64,000 nucleotides of DNA from a virus. The DNA is taken from positions 1 through 64,000 of IMG/VR virus record IMGVR_UViG_3300010883_024574; one strand, written 5' to 3'. The position numbers and the translations under genes are program-made. The number at the start of each line of letters is the position of its first letter. The stretch's first letter is position 1. This document shows, one piece after another, positions 1 to 7,190 of the stretch. Under the pieces are notes generated by a model. It was not told the DNA's origin. It was given only the letters and a program-made list of their open reading frames with translations, and did no database searches.

Positions 1-89
1 GAGATGGGAAGCATCTCCTGTACTACCAAAAACTGGAGGTTAATGATGCCAAGTGGCTGGAAGTACGGTTTAATCAAAGTCGCAATTGA
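1..89 (+). CDS. C-terminal end of an unknown gene (partial, frame 3)
   Basis: Reading from base 3, an open frame runs to a TGA at 87-89 and gives 28 residues with ordinary composition (LLYYQKLEV, KWLEVRF). It may be the tail of a gene that begins outside the window. Frame 1 is also open to 123, so this call competes with the next entry or overlaps it. No family is recognisable. Confidence 0.25.
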   Translation, partial: DGKHLLYYQKLEVNDAKWLEVRFNQSRN

Positions 90-123
90 AGATGAAGGTA
101 CTGAAAAATTGGTTGGAGAATAA
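43..123 (+). CDS. Possible 26-residue small protein
   Basis: GGAGG at 35-39 sits just upstream of two consecutive ATGs (43 and 46) in frame 1, and the frame ends at TAA 121-123. The predicted peptide is acidic at its C-terminus (VAIEDEGTEKLVGE). The same frame is open back to base 1, so it could instead be the end of a longer upstream gene. I do not recognise it. The Shine-Dalgarno match is the main reason to list it. Confidence 0.35.
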   Translation: MMPSGWKYGLIKVAIEDEGTEKLVGE

Positions 124-199
124 GTGAATTCCGCCCGCCTCCACCATTTTACACTATTAAAAAAAAGAAAATGACTTAATCAAAAAGATGGGGAGAAGA

Positions 200-460
200 A
201 TGAAACCTGAAATTAAAGATACAGATATTATCATCAGACGAGCAGCAAATGGCTGGATCGTTTTCAGTGGTTCAGAGTATGAAGCAGATCATTTTATGAC
301 AACAGTATTCGAGGACGGCGAACCTTGGGGAGAGCAAGAATCTCTGATGCATCTTTTCCGTGAGCATTTCTCTGGATACACCCAATCAAAAAAGCAGGGC
401 GGTATAAAGCTGGAAGTGCGAGAGAAGGGGTGGGATATCGAATATGAGAGGGAAGAATGA
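200..460 (+). CDS. Hypothetical acidic protein, 86 aa
   Basis: I do not recognise this protein. It is a single-domain-sized soluble protein with alternating hydrophobic strands (IIIRRAANGWIVFSG), no membrane segment and many acidic residues. A longer frame starts at ATG 188, but GGGGAGAAG lies directly before ATG 200, so 200 is preferred. It ends in a 4-base ATGA overlap with the next gene, which suggests translational coupling in an array of small genes typical of phage early regions. Confidence 0.75.
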   Translation: MKPEIKDTDIIIRRAANGWIVFSGSEYEADHFMTTVFEDGEPWGEQESLMHLFREHFSGYTQSKKQGGIKLEVREKGWDIEYEREE

Positions 461-675
461 GGACAACATCACTTAGAACAATCTACATCACAAGGGAAGA
501 GTTAAAGCAGGCCTTAACCAGTTGGATAGAACTAGAACATAAAGATACAGGACTGACAGCCCATTTGGCAGAGAATGAATGTGATATGTCTTGGTCACAG
601 GATGGGAAAGAGTTTGTTATCTCAATGGACGGAGAGTTTGTTGAGGCCGATGACGGGGCTAAAGAAGATGAATGA
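457..675 (+). CDS. Hypothetical protein, 72 aa
   Basis: Not recognised. The N-terminal half looks helical and partly basic (ITREELKQALTSWIELEH); the C-terminal half is strongly acidic (EFVEADDGAKEDE). It starts inside the stop of the preceding gene (ATGA overlap) and its own end overlaps the next start at 668, so three small genes appear translationally chained. A host-takeover role would be pure inference from the genomic setting. Confidence 0.7.
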   Translation: MRTTSLRTIYITREELKQALTSWIELEHKDTGLTAHLAENECDMSWSQDGKEFVISMDGEFVEADDGAKEDE

Positions 676-934
676 AGAACTGGATGGGGAACAAGATAAT
701 GGACATTATATCGTAAAAGTCCAAGAAACACCAGATGGGGAGTCATTTGTTGAACTGCCTCAAGAACTAATAGACCAACTTGGCTGGGAAGCTGGTGATG
801 CTGTTGAATGGAATGAGACAGAGATCTGCGAAGATTGGGGAGAACACATGGGACTCGTACTGTCTAATCAATCCAAACGGTTTCGTGAGGCCACGGAAGC
901 TATCAAACAGGCAGTATCAATTGATATGGAGTAA
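668..934 (+). CDS. Small protein with AbrB/MazE-like motif, 88 aa
   Basis: The segment ELPQELIDQLGWEAGDAVEW (about residues 26-45) matches the swapped-hairpin AbrB/SpoVT pattern 'IPkelleklGlkpGDeVe' found in transition-state regulators and MazE-type antitoxins that bind DNA as dimers. The remaining residues do not show a second recognisable domain, and no toxin partner gene is obvious next to it. The longer frame beginning at ATG 575 would sit inside the preceding gene; ATG 668 gives the compact overlap seen elsewhere here. DNA binding is an inference from the motif only. Confidence 0.65.
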   Translation: MNEELDGEQDNGHYIVKVQETPDGESFVELPQELIDQLGWEAGDAVEWNETEICEDWGEHMGLVLSNQSKRFREATEAIKQAVSIDME

Positions 935-943
935 GGAAAATCG

Positions 944-1222
944 ATGACTAATGCGAAAGAAAGCGTTTGGAAGGATAGATATTCAGATCAATGTGATGAT
1001 GATCCTGGTGATTATCTTTCCAGAATAGAAGAAGATTCTATACTGATTAATGATATGGGGGCTATTGCTTGCAGCTTCGGGCCGGGTATTAGCATCGAAA
1101 CTCCCGGCGCAGGAATGATGCACTTAGATGCTGCTAGTTGGAATTGGCTTCGACACATTCTTGTGGAGTTAATTAATTCTCGCAAAAATTTTAATCAAGC
1201 GGACCTTAGTAATAAAAAATAA
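944..1222 (+). CDS. Hypothetical protein, 92 aa
   Basis: Not recognised. An acidic N-terminus (DQCDDDPGDYLSRIEEDS) is followed by a Gly/Ala-rich middle and a hydrophobic helix (WNWLRHILVELI). No Cys pairs, signal peptide or nucleotide motif is visible. A purine-rich GTAAGGAAAA tract precedes the ATG. It is the last gene of the opening cluster; a promoter-like sequence and a hairpin follow directly. Confidence 0.7.
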   Translation: MTNAKESVWKDRYSDQCDDDPGDYLSRIEEDSILINDMGAIACSFGPGISIETPGAGMMHLDAASWNWLRHILVELINSRKNFNQADLSNKK

Positions 1223-1223
1223 C

Positions 1224-1252
1224 TTGATTTATTTTTATAATATGATTATAAT
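1224..1252 (+). promoter_or_regulatory. Sigma70-like promoter candidate
   Basis: TTGATT, a 17-base A+T-rich spacer and a perfect TATAAT. The predicted start of transcription would be near 1259, immediately before the hairpin at 1261, placing that hairpin at the extreme 5' end of an mRNA for the gene at 1352. Prediction only; A+T-rich DNA yields chance matches. Confidence 0.4.
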
Positions 1253-1260
1253 AAAGAATG

Positions 1261-1292
1261 AATGGTAGGCGGATAATCTGCCTACCATTTTA
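1261..1292 (+). terminator. Strong intergenic hairpin, terminator or 5' stabiliser
   Basis: A perfect 10-base-pair stem (AATGGTAGGC with GCCTACCATT) encloses a 9-base loop and is followed by a short T run (TTTTA). It may terminate the gene cluster ending at 1222. The T tract is short, and a promoter-like sequence lies just upstream, so a 5' mRNA-protecting hairpin is an alternative. Confidence 0.5.
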
Positions 1293-1351
1293 CCGACGAG
1301 GCGCGGGACTGTAAATGCCTCATTAACACACACAGAGATAGGAGAATAGAA

Positions 1352-1555
1352 ATGAGTAATTCAAAAAACGGGTACGAACTTCGTGCAGACCTTTTGGGTA
1401 TGGCGATTGGTATTTTAGAAAATCGAGCAAATAGACTGCTCCAAAACGAACATTTAAAATCAGAAGGGCTACGCGAATCAGTAGAACCTTATACGACTGA
1501 CAATGTTCTTGAAGAAGCCGAAAAGCTTTATCAATTCGTTCAAGCTAAGAACTGA
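1352..1555 (+). CDS. Small conserved-type phage protein, 67 aa
   Basis: Mostly helical and soluble: GYELRADLLGMAIGILENRA followed by a loop with PYTTDNVLEEAEKLYQFV. This layout (a YELR-L-G-A helix, then 'T.ddVl.eAekly.FV') resembles short uncharacterised proteins of marine T4-like phages; function unknown. GATAGGAGAATAG gives a good ribosome binding site. It stands alone between the hairpin at 1261 and a roughly 95-base gap in which I see no gene. Confidence 0.75.
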   Translation: MSNSKNGYELRADLLGMAIGILENRANRLLQNEHLKSEGLRESVEPYTTDNVLEEAEKLYQFVQAKN

Positions 1556-1651
1556 TTGACAAAGGATGAAGTTACCCCGTTTGTAGCGGGTGGGTTGCAT
1601 AGCAGCAGGTAAGTTGGTTGGGTCTTACCACCTTATATCTTAGGATTAAGA

Positions 1652-2236
1652 ATGAATGAAGAATCAGATAAGAGGTTGGTCAAAAACTTTCCCCTTCTTT
1701 ATAGTGATAGATATGCCTCAAAGCAATCAACAGCTATGTGCTGGGGGTTTCCCGGCGATGGTTGGTTTGATATAATTTGGGATTTATCCTCAAAGCTTGA
1801 ACCTATTATTCAGAAGTTTATAGACGATAATCCAAATCTAGGTTGTTCTAACTGCACATGCAATAAGGATAAACACTATGCTTGGAAGACAAAGACTCCA
1901 GGGAAGTGTTCTGCAATTCATATTGATCCAAACTCAGAAGAGGCCCCTCCAGGAAATTATAGAGTCTGCTTTTGTAATGCTTATGTAAGCGGCCACCCAA
2001 GAGCGGCACAGGTTAAGGAAAAGTTTGGCAGTCTTAGGTTCTACATGACAATCGGAACAGATGAGGTCTATGCTATGATAAGCGAGGCCGAAGAACTCTC
2101 TTCCAAAACCTGTGAGGAATGTGGAGGGCCGGGAGAACAAAGGTCTGGCGGCTGGATACATACCCTTTGTAGTAATTGCCATAAAAATTGGGATAAAATT
2201 CGACAAGAAAGGTGGAATAATGTTAGATCCAAATAG
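1652..2236 (+). CDS. Cys-rich conserved phage/bacterial protein, 194 aa
   Basis: The layout recalls a widespread uncharacterised family: an aromatic N-terminal WGFPGDGWFDIIWDL segment, the motif QVKEKFGSLRFYM near residue 125, then a zinc-ribbon-like end with CEECGGPG and LCSNCHKNW. A second Cys cluster, CSNCTCNKD, lies in the middle. The paired CxxC sites imply zinc binding. Molecular function is unknown. The start follows an ATCTTAGGATTAAG leader, and the end overlaps the next gene by 17 bases. Confidence 0.75.
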   Translation: MNEESDKRLVKNFPLLYSDRYASKQSTAMCWGFPGDGWFDIIWDLSSKLEPIIQKFIDDNPNLGCSNCTCNKDKHYAWKTKTPGKCSAIHIDPNSEEAPPGNYRVCFCNAYVSGHPRAAQVKEKFGSLRFYMTIGTDEVYAMISEAEELSSKTCEECGGPGEQRSGGWIHTLCSNCHKNWDKIRQERWNNVRSK

Positions 2237-2435
2237 TTTGATTGGGAAAGAAGTTCGCGCTCTAGATGATGACGATTACGGGCATCGTGTTTTGGTATAT
2301 TATTCAGAAATAGAAAAGTATATTGTTGAAAGCATTTACTGGAACAGTGGAGAGAAGGTAAATCCAAATTACCTCGGAAGCACTATCAGTAAAGATGCTT
2401 TATATAGTAAGTACGATGTAACTTCGGCAAGATAA
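2220..2435 (+). CDS. Hypothetical protein, 71 aa
   Basis: Not recognised. Small acidic protein starting LDPNSLIGKEVRALDDDDYG, with beta-like hydrophobic strands (HRVLVYYSEI). The frame is open upstream to 2112, but that part lies wholly within the preceding gene; AAAGGTGG a few bases before ATG 2220 supports the short form. Its TAA at 2433-2435 abuts the next start exactly. Confidence 0.6.
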   Translation: MLDPNSLIGKEVRALDDDDYGHRVLVYYSEIEKYIVESIYWNSGEKVNPNYLGSTISKDALYSKYDVTSAR

Positions 2436-2810
2436 ATGAAGATACTCGTAAATAAACTTTTGCCATTACTATTATTTATCGGATGCGGATACGGCAAGAT
2501 TTATAAAGATCCTGGCAAGGTTTATGAAAAGGGTTTCAAAGCTCTTTCTGAAAGCCCCTGTATAGATGGGACTATCGTAAATATATACGAAGCAGGGTGT
2601 GAAGTGTTCTATTGGGGAGTTGATCCAAATGGCATTATTTTAAAGATGCGCTGTGCTTATGCTCCAAAGGACAGCCTGTGGACTAAGTCAACCTTTTATG
2701 CGGTTCCTAATAATCATTCTATTATTCATTCTAATTGGTTTTTATTTTGTGAGGATAGGCAAGTTAGCCTATACTCTGTCTCGCAAGGAGCTGAGCTAAA
2801 CAATGAATGA
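2436..2810 (+). CDS. Putative lipoprotein, 124 aa
   Basis: The N-terminus is a short lipoprotein signal: basic start (MKILVNK), hydrophobic core (LLPLLLF) and the lipobox LFIGC with Cys17. The mature part contains further Cys residues (PCIDG, AGCEVFYWG, MRCAYAP, LFCEDR) that could form disulphides after export. Phage lipoproteins often act in superinfection exclusion or in spanin-type lysis, but nothing here decides the role. It is fused end to end with its neighbours (0-base gap upstream, 8-base overlap downstream). Confidence 0.7.
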   Translation: MKILVNKLLPLLLFIGCGYGKIYKDPGKVYEKGFKALSESPCIDGTIVNIYEAGCEVFYWGVDPNGIILKMRCAYAPKDSLWTKSTFYAVPNNHSIIHSNWFLFCEDRQVSLYSVSQGAELNNE

Positions 2811-3024
2811 TGACGAAAGATCTGCCCTTAATGACAAAGAAATGCTTTTTACTCTTTTGACTGCTTTTGTCAAAAGGAGTGGAGGAGAAATAAAAATATC
2901 AGAAGATGAAATGGATGCTGTAACAAAGAAGGATATGGTTATGATGTATTATGATAAAGTTGCAAAAGAAATAATTTTATCAACATATATGCTGACCAGC
3001 CCCTTAAGTGATGAGACCTTTTAA
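2803..3024 (+). CDS. Hypothetical protein, 73 aa
   Basis: Not recognised. An acidic helical N-terminus leads into GGEIKISEDEMDAV, then a Met-rich patch (DMVMMYYDKVAKEIIL). The 'G.i.is.dem..v....m...yd.....i.l' pattern is common in short uncharacterised phage proteins. The start overlaps the lipoprotein gene by 8 bases and is preceded by GCAAGGAGCTGAG, a good ribosome binding site. Confidence 0.7.
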   Translation: MNDDERSALNDKEMLFTLLTAFVKRSGGEIKISEDEMDAVTKKDMVMMYYDKVAKEIILSTYMLTSPLSDETF

Positions 3025-3038
3025 ACACTAGGAATATA

Positions 3039-3818
3039 ATGACTGCCAAAACAAACCCAGCATGGAAAGCTATTATAGCAGGACTTAAAGCATGTCCTCA
3101 GACGGACAGAAAGAGCCAATGGGCCGAGATTAGCTTTGATAATATCACCCCCCTCACCGAAGCTTGGAACGCTCTATCTCATAGGCGAAAGATTAAGGCC
3201 ATAAAGGATAAAAGATGGAATCATTATCCGCTGTCCTCTTGGACCCCTGCATCCTCAAAGCGTTATGGGGGAGCAATACAAGAACTTGTTGAATCTATTT
3301 TACTTAAGGATGAAGATGATGCAGAGATACTGAGGAGTCATTCCACTGGTATCTTTGCAATTTTCACCATTGACTTATCTCCCTCCAAAGCTCGCATTAA
3401 GGTTGCAAAAAGAAATATTGCATCAAAAGATACAAGACTAAGAGGAAGGTGTGCAAAGATACTTCCTGTTAAATATATGAAACACTTTGTTAATGACAAT
3501 AACTATGCCATTAGAAGTACCGCTATTCGGAGGGTTGGATTCGACAACTGCTATAGCATGTTTCTTCCTTCTAAAACAACCTTGCAGAGCATGAATACTT
3601 TTTATGGGGGTGTGGGATGGCTTGCCTATCAAGCCATCAGGCGAGCGTCTCTTGACGAAGTGGAGGAACTATTGCCGCTTATGTCTTCGGACACATTCCC
3701 TACCAGACTTGTTGAGTCTATTTTGGCAAAAATCCCAAAAGAAGATATTTTATATTATCTTAATAACGCCAATGTCTCGGAGAGGTCGTCAAAGATAATT
3801 CAGGCCAAACTACGATGA
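3039..3818 (+). CDS. HEAT-like helical repeat protein, 259 aa (paralog 1)
   Basis: The sequence reads as successive short helical pairs typical of HEAT/ARM solenoids, e.g. KDTRLRGRCAKILPVKYMKH and DNNYAIRSTAIRRVG. The last ~35 residues (ESILAKIPKEDILYYLNNAN, then a short basic helix) carry the same pattern as the C-termini of the genes at 22696, 35107 and 35838: a helix, 'L/IP..yL..L', a small-residue loop and a final basic-acidic helix. I infer one paralogous family with a protein-binding scaffold role. No catalytic motif is visible. Confidence 0.7.
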   Translation: MTAKTNPAWKAIIAGLKACPQTDRKSQWAEISFDNITPLTEAWNALSHRRKIKAIKDKRWNHYPLSSWTPASSKRYGGAIQELVESILLKDEDDAEILRSHSTGIFAIFTIDLSPSKARIKVAKRNIASKDTRLRGRCAKILPVKYMKHFVNDNNYAIRSTAIRRVGFDNCYSMFLPSKTTLQSMNTFYGGVGWLAYQAIRRASLDEVEELLPLMSSDTFPTRLVESILAKIPKEDILYYLNNANVSERSSKIIQAKLR

Positions 3819-3833
3819 TAAGTTGAGGACATT

Positions 3834-4901
3834 ATGATTAAGACTATTGTATGCGACAAAGCAGATTGGCTGGTTAGGTTTATCCTGCCTTCTGATGAAC
3901 TGTTAAAGCTGAATCCAATTATCGCCGGAGGCTCTATGCTGTCAGTGTATCGCGCCATAAGGCTGCATGACACACCTGACAAGTGGGAGGGGCTAAGACG
4001 GGTTTTAGAGCGCAATCCAGCCAAGGCCAAGCTTGATAAGTTTGGCGACATTGATATTTGGTTTAATAAAGATAATCCAATTCATAATGATGGTCACGAA
4101 TACAACTGGTTAATGTCTGACTTAGAAGGTGTGGGAATAGTCGCCAAGGCAGTCGGCCCACTCAGCGACACACCGGGCCTTCTGCCCGGAAATAAGTTAG
4201 GGCTTTATAGGCTAAACAGAGTTAGTCGTTGGGCAAATTCATTCCTTTGTAACACCACCAAGGAGAGCAAGCCTTTGTCTAAAGAGATTCAGTTTATAAA
4301 GAAAGAGTTTTCCTCAGTAAGAAAGCTTCTAGAATCATTTGATTTTATAAACTGTTCTGTAGCATATTTTGATGGAAAGCTTTATTATGATGACAGAATT
4401 GATGAAGCTTTTTCGTCTTTTGAATTAAGATTAAACAACTCAAGTGTATATAGTAAAGACTCCGTTGCTATGAAGGTGTTTAATGCTCTAAGGGCATTTA
4501 AGTATGTTAACAGATATAGCCTTGATTTTTGCGAGCCTCTAACTGAACATATTTTTAAGCTGTATGTTGACTCAAAAGATATAGATTATGATGCTTATAA
4601 AGCTCATGTAATTGAGTTGGAAGAGCATTATGGCAAAACTATTTCTTCTGTAAATACATTAAAAGATATGGTTACTAGCTTTCATGGTACTTTTTTAAAG
4701 TTTTCAAAGATGAAGTATTTTAAAAAAGAATATTCTCTTTTCCTGGTAGACAAAGAACACTTGTTTCCCGGCTTGAAAAAGCTAATAGGGGGAGACAGTC
4801 TGGCTATCAGCAATGAAATCAAACCAAACTATTACAACGCTAACATCAAATGTTATCTAAAGTCCCCTATTAAATTCAAGAGTCAGTTCAAAGTCATTTG
4901 A
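3834..4901 (+). CDS. Nucleotidyltransferase-fold protein, 355 aa
   Basis: The N-terminal ~110 residues have the polymerase-beta-type nucleotidyltransferase signature: IIAGGSML (G32-G33-S34) followed by GDIDIWF with D72 and D74 as probable metal ligands. This core transfers NMP groups to tRNA, protein or small molecules. The C-terminal two thirds is helical and unassigned. Comparable GGS/DxDxxF proteins occur in large T4-like phages without known substrate. Two bases separate its stop from the GTG start of the GG-leader peptide gene, so co-transcription is likely; a modification role toward neighbours is speculation. Confidence 0.7.
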   Translation: MIKTIVCDKADWLVRFILPSDELLKLNPIIAGGSMLSVYRAIRLHDTPDKWEGLRRVLERNPAKAKLDKFGDIDIWFNKDNPIHNDGHEYNWLMSDLEGVGIVAKAVGPLSDTPGLLPGNKLGLYRLNRVSRWANSFLCNTTKESKPLSKEIQFIKKEFSSVRKLLESFDFINCSVAYFDGKLYYDDRIDEAFSSFELRLNNSSVYSKDSVAMKVFNALRAFKYVNRYSLDFCEPLTEHIFKLYVDSKDIDYDAYKAHVIELEEHYGKTISSVNTLKDMVTSFHGTFLKFSKMKYFKKEYSLFLVDKEHLFPGLKKLIGGDSLAISNEIKPNYYNANIKCYLKSPIKFKSQFKVI

Positions 4902-4902
4902 A

Positions 4903-5103
4903 GTGACCAATCACAAAATGAAGTCCTTAAAAAAGATAGAAAAGCTTGAAGAAAAAAATAGTATTTTAAAGGATCACGCCCGTTCAGAGCTAACAGATGA
5001 AGAGCTTGAAACGGTTATAGGCGGCATGTCAAAAGGGGCATACGATAGGTATGTAATCAAAATTATTAATGAGCATAATTCTTTAAAAATTGGTAATGAA
5101 TAA
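4903..5103 (+). CDS. Small peptide with double-glycine-type RiPP/bacteriocin leader, 66 aa
   Basis: A charged helical N-terminus leads to ELTDEELETVIGG, an almost ideal match to the leader end of nitrile-hydratase/Nif11-type RiPP precursors and GG-bacteriocins (L-S/T-D-E-E-L-x-x-V-x-G-G). A 25-residue putative core, MSKGAYDRYVIKIIN onward, follows. Known precursors of this kind are modified and then cut after GG by C39 peptidase-transporters; no such transporter, YcaO or Lan enzyme is visible in the window. GTG 4903 gives the listed length; ATG 4918 would remove five residues. Neither has a good ribosome site, suggesting coupling to the upstream gene. The diiron gene starts 12 bases downstream. 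Confidence 0.65.
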   Translation: MTNHKMKSLKKIEKLEEKNSILKDHARSELTDEELETVIGGMSKGAYDRYVIKIINEHNSLKIGNE

Positions 5104-5115
5104 CCATATAGAGCA

Positions 5116-6000
5116 ATGAAGAACCTATTACCTTATGAAATATTATCTACTGAAAGTTCTATTAACAATAGGACTTTAGAAAACCTTTATCATAAAGGAC
5201 AGTCTAATATTTGGGATGGAAAAGAAGTTCTATCCTCTTTGATTAATGAGTATGGAGAGACTACTTTATCAAAAGATCAAGTTAAATCAATAGAAAATAT
5301 CTTCTCCGTTATTTTCTGGGGAGAGTATGCCGCATGGAACATATCTTCTGAGCTTGCATTAAAACTTGAGTCTTTTGAGGCTAAAATGGCAGCTACATCA
5401 CAAGCTCATGATGAGGCCAGACACTTCTATGTCATGCGAGATTACCTAAATTACATAGGAGTTGAGCCAAAGCCCTTACCTCGTAACGCCGCAAGAGCAT
5501 TAAATTTTGTGCTGAATACTGATAATTTGGCAAAAAAGCTATTAGGTATGCAGCTAATGGTTGAACCAATAGCTATAACTATTTTCAAACTTGTAATGCA
5601 GAGCAAGATTGACCCTGTATTGTGTAATTTGCTAAAGTTATATGAAATAGACGAGGCGCGACATATTGCGTTGGGAGTCAAATACCTCCCCTCTTTAATA
5701 AAGAATATGAATTATTATGAGGTTATAAACTTGTTTGTTTGGCAGTTACGTCTGATGCTTATCGAGGTTGATGGGTTGAAGGAACTTCAAGGGGATTTTG
5801 AAAACTTAGGCTTCAATATTGACGAAGTATATGCGTTAGCTGAAAACAAGCAATTAGAAGCTGCAAGACTCATGAGTGATGAACTTGGATTGAAATATCC
5901 GCCTTGGGTAATTATGAAAAATGTTGTAAAGATAAAAAAAAATCTAAAGCTTTCTGATAATTTATTCATATCTAATATATTAAATTACATTAATTCATAG
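5116..6000 (+). CDS. R2/ferritin-like diiron oxygenase-type protein, 294 aa
   Basis: All six ligands of a ferritin-like dinuclear iron site are present in two identical spacings: E70, E100 and H103 (HDEARHF) and E150, E180 and H183 (IDEARHI), each first Glu 30 residues before its ExxH. The N-terminal LYHKGQSNIWDGKEVL resembles the 'LYeKgk..qWda' opening of bacterial ferritin-like domain proteins related to ribonucleotide reductase R2 and AurF-type N-oxygenases. These activate O2 to hydroxylate or oxidise a substrate. The substrate is unknown; the flanking GG-leader peptide and Fe-S carrier make peptide modification or iron handling possible. Confidence 0.8.
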   Translation: MKNLLPYEILSTESSINNRTLENLYHKGQSNIWDGKEVLSSLINEYGETTLSKDQVKSIENIFSVIFWGEYAAWNISSELALKLESFEAKMAATSQAHDEARHFYVMRDYLNYIGVEPKPLPRNAARALNFVLNTDNLAKKLLGMQLMVEPIAITIFKLVMQSKIDPVLCNLLKLYEIDEARHIALGVKYLPSLIKNMNYYEVINLFVWQLRLMLIEVDGLKELQGDFENLGFNIDEVYALAENKQLEAARLMSDELGLKYPPWVIMKNVVKIKKNLKLSDNLFISNILNYINS

Positions 6001-6009
6001 GAGTATTAG

Positions 6010-6336
6010 ATGGCAATTACAATGACCGATCTTGCTATAGACAGGATTCAAGATTTAATGAAGAAAACACAGTGTGAAGACTCCTATCTAAGAATAGGGT
6101 TAAAAAGTGGGGGATGCTCTGGCTTGTCTTATCATTTTGATTTTACAAAAGAAGCGGAAGAATTTGATAAAGTATTTGAGTTTGAAGCAGTAAAGGTTTG
6201 TATTGATAAAAAATCTTATTTATTTTTAAATGGAATGGAGATTGACTATGAAGAAACTCCTTTTAAATCTGGTATAATGTTAAATGTTCCCAGCGTAACA
6301 AGAACCTGTGGTTGCGGAGAGTCTGTAACCTTTTAG
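6010..6336 (+). CDS. A-type Fe-S cluster carrier (HesB/IscA/ErpA family), 108 aa
   Basis: Full-length A-type carrier with the three invariant cysteines: C36 in GGCSGLSY and C100/C102 in CGCGESV. Such proteins bind Fe-S clusters or iron and deliver them to target apoproteins. Related genes are known auxiliary genes of marine T4-like phages. Here it sits 9 bases after the diiron protein, so it may supply iron to it or clusters to the Cas4-like nuclease encoded at 60368. The TAGGAGTATTAG leader supports ATG 6010. Confidence 0.92.
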   Translation: MAITMTDLAIDRIQDLMKKTQCEDSYLRIGLKSGGCSGLSYHFDFTKEAEEFDKVFEFEAVKVCIDKKSYLFLNGMEIDYEETPFKSGIMLNVPSVTRTCGCGESVTF

Positions 6337-6355
6337 TATTGAGTGGAGATTATAA

Positions 6356-6826
6356 ATGTCTGATGGACATACAGACGCTTGGATGATAACTAGAGAGTTT
6401 GATAAGCGACGAGCGCATGATTATAGGCCGTCTTGGGATGATATATGGTCAAACTTTGCAAAGTCTATAGCAAAGCGTTCTCATGACCCAAAATATAAAG
6501 TTGGTGCAGTAATTGTTACTGATGATAACTCTCAAGTCTTAGCAATAGGCTATAATGGAGATCAAAAAGGCGGGCCAAACAAAAGAGATTCCCTCAAGGC
6601 TGGGGAGTCTGGGTTTATCCATGCAGAATTAAATGCTTTGATAAAATGTGATTATAACTTTCCTAAAGATAAAAAATTATATGTGACCCTATCTCCATGT
6701 GTTGCTTGTGCAAAAGCCATAATAAATGCCGGAATAAAACATGTGACTTATATAACAAAATATACCAACGAAGGTATAGAGTTGCTTGAGAAACATGGGA
6801 TAAGCGTAACAAGGTATCAGTGTTAA
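6356..6826 (+). CDS. Deoxycytidylate (dCMP) deaminase, 156 aa
   Basis: Zinc-dependent cytidine-deaminase fold with H89-A90-E91 (proton shuttle Glu) and PCVAC (C115, C118) as zinc ligands. Length and the extended N-terminus with YKVGAVIV and IGYNGDQKGGPN fit dCMP deaminase (ComEB, T4 Cd) rather than cytidine or tRNA deaminases. It converts dCMP to dUMP, the substrate of the ThyX encoded at 42659. The start is preceded by GTGGAGATT. Inference: part of a deoxynucleotide supply module. Confidence 0.9.
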   Translation: MSDGHTDAWMITREFDKRRAHDYRPSWDDIWSNFAKSIAKRSHDPKYKVGAVIVTDDNSQVLAIGYNGDQKGGPNKRDSLKAGESGFIHAELNALIKCDYNFPKDKKLYVTLSPCVACAKAIINAGIKHVTYITKYTNEGIELLEKHGISVTRYQC

Positions 6827-6827
6827 A

Positions 6828-7178
6828 ATGAAATTAAACAGTATTCGTATTTCTACAGCCCTTGGTATAGTTGGGCAAAATGGAATTTTTTCAAATCAAG
6901 GTTTCAAATCTGGTGATACAGTCCTGTCTCTAACAGGAGAAGTGTCGCCTAACCCTACCCGTACCTCTATAAAGGTTGCCGAGAAAGAACATATTGAGGA
7001 TAGTGTTGGAAACTTTATTAATCATAACTGCAATCCTTCTTGCAAGATTGATGGAATCAAAGTTATTGCTCTAAAAAATATAAAAAATGGAGAAGAAATA
7101 ACTTTTGACTATTCTAAAAATGAAGATAAATTAGCAAACCCCTTTATATGCTCCTGCTGTAACAGGCTTGTTTCTTAA
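6828..7178 (+). CDS. Minimal SET-domain protein (putative protein lysine methyltransferase), 116 aa
   Basis: SET hallmarks are clear: GQNGIFS near residues 16-22 for SAM binding, the pseudoknot motif NHNCNP (65-70) and GEEITFDY (88-95). A post-SET-like Cys group (C108, C110, C111) with C68 could bind zinc. SET enzymes methylate lysines using S-adenosylmethionine. At 116 residues it lacks pre-SET and other domains and is about the size of the chlorovirus vSET histone methyltransferase. The phage also encodes an HU protein (45252), a possible but untested target. One base separates it from the dCMP deaminase stop; no strong ribosome site. Confidence 0.88.
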   Translation: MKLNSIRISTALGIVGQNGIFSNQGFKSGDTVLSLTGEVSPNPTRTSIKVAEKEHIEDSVGNFINHNCNPSCKIDGIKVIALKNIKNGEEITFDYSKNEDKLANPFICSCCNRLVS

Positions 7179-7190
7179 CACGGAGAAAAA

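Noticed and set aside
96-150. tRNA/tmRNA-like 3' end (CCGCCCGCCTCCACCA) after the first small gene
   Set aside because: No T arm (the loop position reads GTGAATT rather than TTCRANY) and no pairing T stem or acceptor partner upstream, so it does not fold as tRNA or tmRNA.
575-667. N-terminal extension of the AbrB-like protein from ATG 575
   Set aside because: The extra residues lie entirely inside the preceding gene and have no ribosome site; ATG 668 gives the usual short overlap.
1556-1651. Small RNA or peptide gene in the gap
   Set aside because: Contains only a short CCCG/CGGG pairing and an 18-codon TTG frame; nothing supports a gene.
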